DNA from: an uncultured Clostridia bacterium
GTDB lineage: Bacteria > Bacillota > Clostridia > TANB77 > CAG-508
Reading direction: 5' to 3'
NCBI GenBank assembly: GCA_934129745.1
Contig: CAKOWZ010000006.1
Span: forward strand, 1 to 64,000
DNA: 64,000 nt
Shown: in pieces, positions 61,445 to 64,000 of the stretch
Numbering within the stretch: the first letter of the stretch is position 1
How the letters are laid out: each line of letters starts with the position of its first letter
Position numbers and translations under genes: made by a program
The notes under the pieces: generated by a model
Seen by the model: the letters and a program-made list of their open reading frames with translations, nothing else
Told to the model about the DNA's origin: nothing
Databases searched by the model: none

Positions 61445-62347
61445 TTATTTTTTATATAATACATTTATGATGTCTTCATAACTTGTAACCATATTAGCTC
61501 CATCTCTTATTAATTCATTAGTTCCAACAGAATTATAATTATCAATATTTCCAGGTACAGCAAAAATCTCTTTTCCTTGTTCAAGTCCAAAATCTGATGT
61601 AATTAAAGCACCACTTTTTTCTTGTGCTTCAACAACAACAATTCCATCAGACAATCCACTAATTATTCTATTTCTTGCTGGAAAATTCATTTTATCTGGT
61701 TTTGTTCCAATAATATATTCTGTAATTATTAGACCATTATTATTTATAATTCGTTCATATAAATTTTTATTTTCATATGGATATATATAATCTAATCCAC
61801 ATCCTATTACTGCAATTGTATTTCCTTTTGCTTCTAATGCACCTATATGTGAAAATTTATCTATACCTTTAGCAAGTCCACTTATAATACATATATTTTC
61901 TTTAGATAATTCATATCCAATTTTTTGTGCAATTTTTGCTCCATATAAACTACATTTTCTACATCCAACAATTGCAACACTATTCATTTTTAATAATTTT
62001 ATATTTCCTTTTGCAAATAAAATAACTGGTTTATCATACATATTTCTTAATTTACTAGGATATATATCATCAAAAATGGTAATAATTTTAATATTATTTT
62101 TTTTAATATATTCTTCATATTTTTCTAAATTTTCTTTATATTTAGAATCATATATATCATTTATACTATTTTCGTTAATAATAATTTTTTCATTATTTTC
62201 ATGACATAATTCTTGTAATTCATATTTATCTAAATCCCATATATTTTTAGGTGATTTAAACTTTTTTAATAATTTTTCTTTTTGAATACATGTTAATTTT
62301 TCAATTCTTGAAAACCAAATCCAATATTTAATATCTTTTTCTTCCAT
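61445..62347 (-). CDS. dprA: DNA-processing protein DprA (short form)
   Basis: Loads RecA on incoming single-stranded DNA in natural transformation and binds ssDNA through a Rossmann fold. 300 residues: an N-terminal helical/SAM-like region (about 1-95), then the family core VAIVGCRKCSLYGAKIA (about 128), ISGLAKGIDKFSHIGALEAKG, AVIGCGLDYIYP, FPARNRIISGLSDGIVVVEA and KSGALITSDFGLEQGKEIFAVPG (quoted in parts). The C-terminal winged-helix domain of longer DprA proteins is missing. The ATG at 62347 is fixed by an in-frame TGA just upstream; its SD lies 36 nt away, beyond a 7-bp hairpin. Confidence 0.94.
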   Translation of the reverse strand: MEEKDIKYWIWFSRIEKLTCIQKEKLLKKFKSPKNIWDLDKYELQELCHENNEKIIINENSINDIYDSKYKENLEKYEEYIKKNNIKIITIFDDIYPSKLRNMYDKPVILFAKGNIKLLKMNSVAIVGCRKCSLYGAKIAQKIGYELSKENICIISGLAKGIDKFSHIGALEAKGNTIAVIGCGLDYIYPYENKNLYERIINNNGLIITEYIIGTKPDKMNFPARNRIISGLSDGIVVVEAQEKSGALITSDFGLEQGKEIFAVPGNIDNYNSVGTNELIRDGANMVTSYEDIINVLYKK

Positions 62348-62356
62348 AGCTGTTTT

Positions 62357-62390
62357 GCATAATCAAATTTATATAATTATGCTCTCCTTT
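62357..62390 (-). promoter_or_regulatory. Hairpin between Shine-Dalgarno and start of dprA
   Basis: On the minus strand AAAGGAG (62384-62390) is followed by GCATAAT (62382-62376), a 12-nt loop and ATTATGC (62363-62357), then CAAAACAGCT-type bases before the ATG at 62347. Looping out the 26-nt hairpin reduces the SD-start distance from 36 to 10 nt. No start codon in the dprA frame exists between the SD and this ATG. Confidence 0.6.
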
Positions 62391-62435
62391 CTTTGTAATT
62401 ATAAATATAAAATTCAGTCCCCCATTTTAAAATTT

Positions 62436-63278
62436 TTATTTGTTTTTTGCTGCTTTAACAACATTTGTCATAAGCATGGCAATTGTCATTGGTCCTACTC
62501 CTCCTGGAACAGGAGTAATATAAGATGCATTATTTTTAACATTTTCAAAATCTACATCTCCAACCAATTTTCCATCTTCTGTTCTATTTATTCCAACATC
62601 AATGATAACAGCCCCATCTTTTATCATATCTTGTGTAACAAATTTTGGTTTTCCAAGTGCAGCTATTAAAATGTCTGCATTTTTAGTAATTTGTTTGATG
62701 TTTTTTGTTCTAGAATGACACATAGTTACAGTTCCATTTTTTCTTAGAATACATTGAATTAAAGGTTTTCCAACAATATTGCTTCTTCCAATAATTACAA
62801 CATTTTTTCCTTCTATTTCAATATTATATTCTTCCAACATTTTTATAACTCCAGCTGGAGTGCATGATACAAAACAATCTTCTCCAATTGATAGTTTTCC
62901 AACATTAATTGGGTTAAATCCATCAACATCTTTTTTATAATTTATTTTGTTAAATGCTTGATTTATATCTAAATTTGAAGGTATTGGACTTTGTAAAAGA
63001 ATCCCATGTATATCATCTCTTTTATTTAATTTATCAATTGTTTCTAATAATTCTTCCATATCTATATCTTTATCCATTAAAAATTCTTCATAATCTATAC
63101 CACATTCTTCACATGCTTTGCTTTTATTTTTTACATAAACCTTTGATGCTTTATCATCTCCAACCATGATTACTGCTAATTTAGGATTTATTCCTTTATT
63201 TTTTAATTCCACCACCTCATTTTTTAATTCACTTCTTATTTTTTTTGCAAGTTCTTTACCATCAATTATAATCGCCAT
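62436..63278 (-). CDS. folD: Methylenetetrahydrofolate dehydrogenase / cyclohydrolase FolD
   Basis: Bifunctional one-carbon enzyme converting methylene-THF to formyl-THF. 280 residues: YVKNKSKACEECGIDYE with the catalytic Lys (about 50-56), GILLQSPIPSNLD, KDVDGFNP, the NADP-binding GRSNIVGKPLIQ (about 163-174), CHSRT, IDVGINR and the signature PVPGGVGPMTIAML near the end. SD GGAGGAA. It leads the folD-dprA pair (88 nt apart), a common Firmicutes neighbourhood. The promoter carries a LexA-type site. Confidence 0.97.
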   Translation of the reverse strand: MAIIIDGKELAKKIRSELKNEVVELKNKGINPKLAVIMVGDDKASKVYVKNKSKACEECGIDYEEFLMDKDIDMEELLETIDKLNKRDDIHGILLQSPIPSNLDINQAFNKINYKKDVDGFNPINVGKLSIGEDCFVSCTPAGVIKMLEEYNIEIEGKNVVIIGRSNIVGKPLIQCILRKNGTVTMCHSRTKNIKQITKNADILIAALGKPKFVTQDMIKDGAVIIDVGINRTEDGKLVGDVDFENVKNNASYITPVPGGVGPMTIAMLMTNVVKAAKNK

Positions 63279-63319
63279 TATTGTTCCTCCATCATTTTTT
63301 GTTTTATTAACTATATCTA

Positions 63320-63348
63320 ATTATAGAACATACGTTCACAAGTGTCAA
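63320..63348 (-). promoter_or_regulatory. folD-dprA promoter with LexA operator in the spacer
   Basis: On the minus strand TTGACA (63343-63348), a 17-nt spacer and perfect TATAAT (63320-63325). The 12 bp next to the -10 are GAACGTATGTTC (63326-63337), a perfect match to the GAAC-RNRY-GTTC core of the Bacillota SOS box, placed where a bound repressor would block RNA polymerase. The remainder of 63349-63551 shows nothing I can support. Confidence 0.7.
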
Positions 63349-63551
63349 TATATTTTTACCATTTTTTTATTAATTCGTATGTCAATTTTCTCCTATTTTC
63401 TACATAATTTGACAAACTTTCATTTTATATTTAATTATCATTTTTTCCTTATAACAATAATTTTATTTAAACTAATCATTTTCATTTATAACAATATAAT
63501 ACTACAATTAATCATTGCATATATTACATAACATCTCAAATCAAATTATAA

Positions 63552-64000
63552 TCAACTAAAATTAATAAAATTTCTCATCTGCTGCAAAACCTGAACACTT
63601 AAAGCAATACTTTTTGCATCTAATCCATATAATTTTTCAAGTTCTTCAACACTTCCATGTTTAACAAAAACATCATCATATCCATAACATTTTAGATGAA
63701 CTCCTTCAATTCTAGATTCATTAATCATTTCCATAACACTAGTTCCTAATCCACCATGTAATATACCATCTTCTATTGTAATAACATTTTTAGTTTTTCT
63801 AATAGATTGTTCAATTGTATAAAAATCCAAAGGTTTTAAAAATCTAGAATTAATAACATCACAATTAATTCCTTGTTCTTTTAACAAATCACTTACTTCA
63901 ACAGCTCTTTCAACCATTTTACCAATACCAATAATTGTTAAATCATCACCATTTCTTAATACTTCAGACATACCTAATTTTACATCTTCACATTTATCAA
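63552..64000 (-). CDS. dxs: 1-deoxy-D-xylulose-5-phosphate synthase, C-terminal part (gene cut by window)
   Basis: The open frame runs off the right edge of the window, so only the last 148 residues are present. They form the transketolase C-terminal domain: DDLTIIGIGKMVERAVEVS, INSRFLKPLD, ITIEDGILHGGLGTSVMEM (parts) and VFVKHGSVEELEKLYGLD, which match Dxs rather than transketolase or pyruvate dehydrogenase. Dxs condenses pyruvate and glyceraldehyde-3-phosphate for isoprenoid, thiamine and pyridoxal synthesis. An internal ATG at 63971 is not the start, because the reading frame continues upstream without a stop. Confidence 0.9.
   Translation of the reverse strand, partial: DKCEDVKLGMSEVLRNGDDLTIIGIGKMVERAVEVSDLLKEQGINCDVINSRFLKPLDFYTIEQSIRKTKNVITIEDGILHGGLGTSVMEMINESRIEGVHLKCYGYDDVFVKHGSVEELEKLYGLDAKSIALSVQVLQQMRNFINFS

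Noticed and set aside
63552..63971. Complete short transketolase-like gene starting at the ATG 63971
   Set aside because: The frame is open to the window edge, so it is the end of dxs rather than an independent gene.

Overview
The window is a very AT-rich chromosomal segment from an endospore-forming member of the Bacillota (Clostridia). Evidence for this: spoIVA, a gerA-type germinant receptor operon, the spore protease gene gpr and a ytxC-like sporulation gene; a T-box leader in front of ileS; consistent AGGAGG-type ribosome binding sites; TTGACA/TATAAT-type promoters; and Gram-positive gene orders such as ftsEX-envC-ctpA, stk/stp-rsgA-rpe and tig-clpP-clpX. An uncultured gut Clostridia lineage is a reasonable inference, but the window holds no rRNA to settle it. 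I see no phage, insertion sequence, CRISPR array or defence cluster. Most genes are core genes on the minus strand.

Layout. 1-6.4 kb: tRNA-Val, the division/wall-hydrolase operon ftsE-ftsX-envC-ctpA, trmB, and a divergent DUF4364 regulator-like gene. 6.4-12.7 kb: Ser/Thr kinase and phosphatase with rsgA and rpe, then rlmN and an HD protein. 12.8-19.2 kb: DUF4363, DUF421 and a small holin-like membrane protein, a UAP1-like nucleotidyltransferase, spoIVA, a second HD protein and mntP. 19.3-24.2 kb: a large inverted-repeat element followed by gerAA-gerAB-gerAC and an overlooked 55-residue membrane protein gene. 24.2-30.7 kb: rnr, secG, clpX, clpP, tig. 30.8-38.8 kb: a metallophosphoesterase, tsaD, a site-2 protease, lysS, a surface protein and recN. 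38.9-45.6 kb: gpr, a small cupin-like protein, tRNA-Glu, mrnC, rbgA, ytxC, an rluD-type pseudouridine synthase, a glycosyltransferase and a rhodanese. 45.7-53.1 kb: a divergent secD/secF pair, an HD protein, a TIGR04086-like membrane protein, a WG-repeat protein, tgt and queA. 53.2-64 kb: ileS with its T-box, ftsH, a class A penicillin-binding protein, dprA, folD and the 3' part of dxs.

How the genes relate. Several groups serve the envelope (FtsEX-EnvC-CtpA, kinase/phosphatase with PASTA domains, class A PBP with PASTA, SecDF, SecG, FtsH, site-2 protease). Others serve translation and tRNA modification (TrmB, RlmN, RsgA, RbgA, MrnC, TsaD, Tgt, QueA, LysS, IleS) or the spore cycle.

Most interesting observations. 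(1) At tsaD, dprA and possibly clpX, the Shine-Dalgarno sequence is separated from the start codon by an AU-rich hairpin. Looping it out restores a spacing of about 10-13 nt, so this may be a recurring hairpin-bridged ribosome binding site. (2) GAAC-N4-GTTC/GTTT LexA-type operators overlap the promoters of folD-dprA and recN. (3) SecD and SecF both lack the membrane motifs that carry the proton-relay residues. (4) A roughly 276-bp element with about 97-nt inverted arms lies upstream of the gerA operon. (5) A strong hairpin sequesters the ytxC ribosome binding site.
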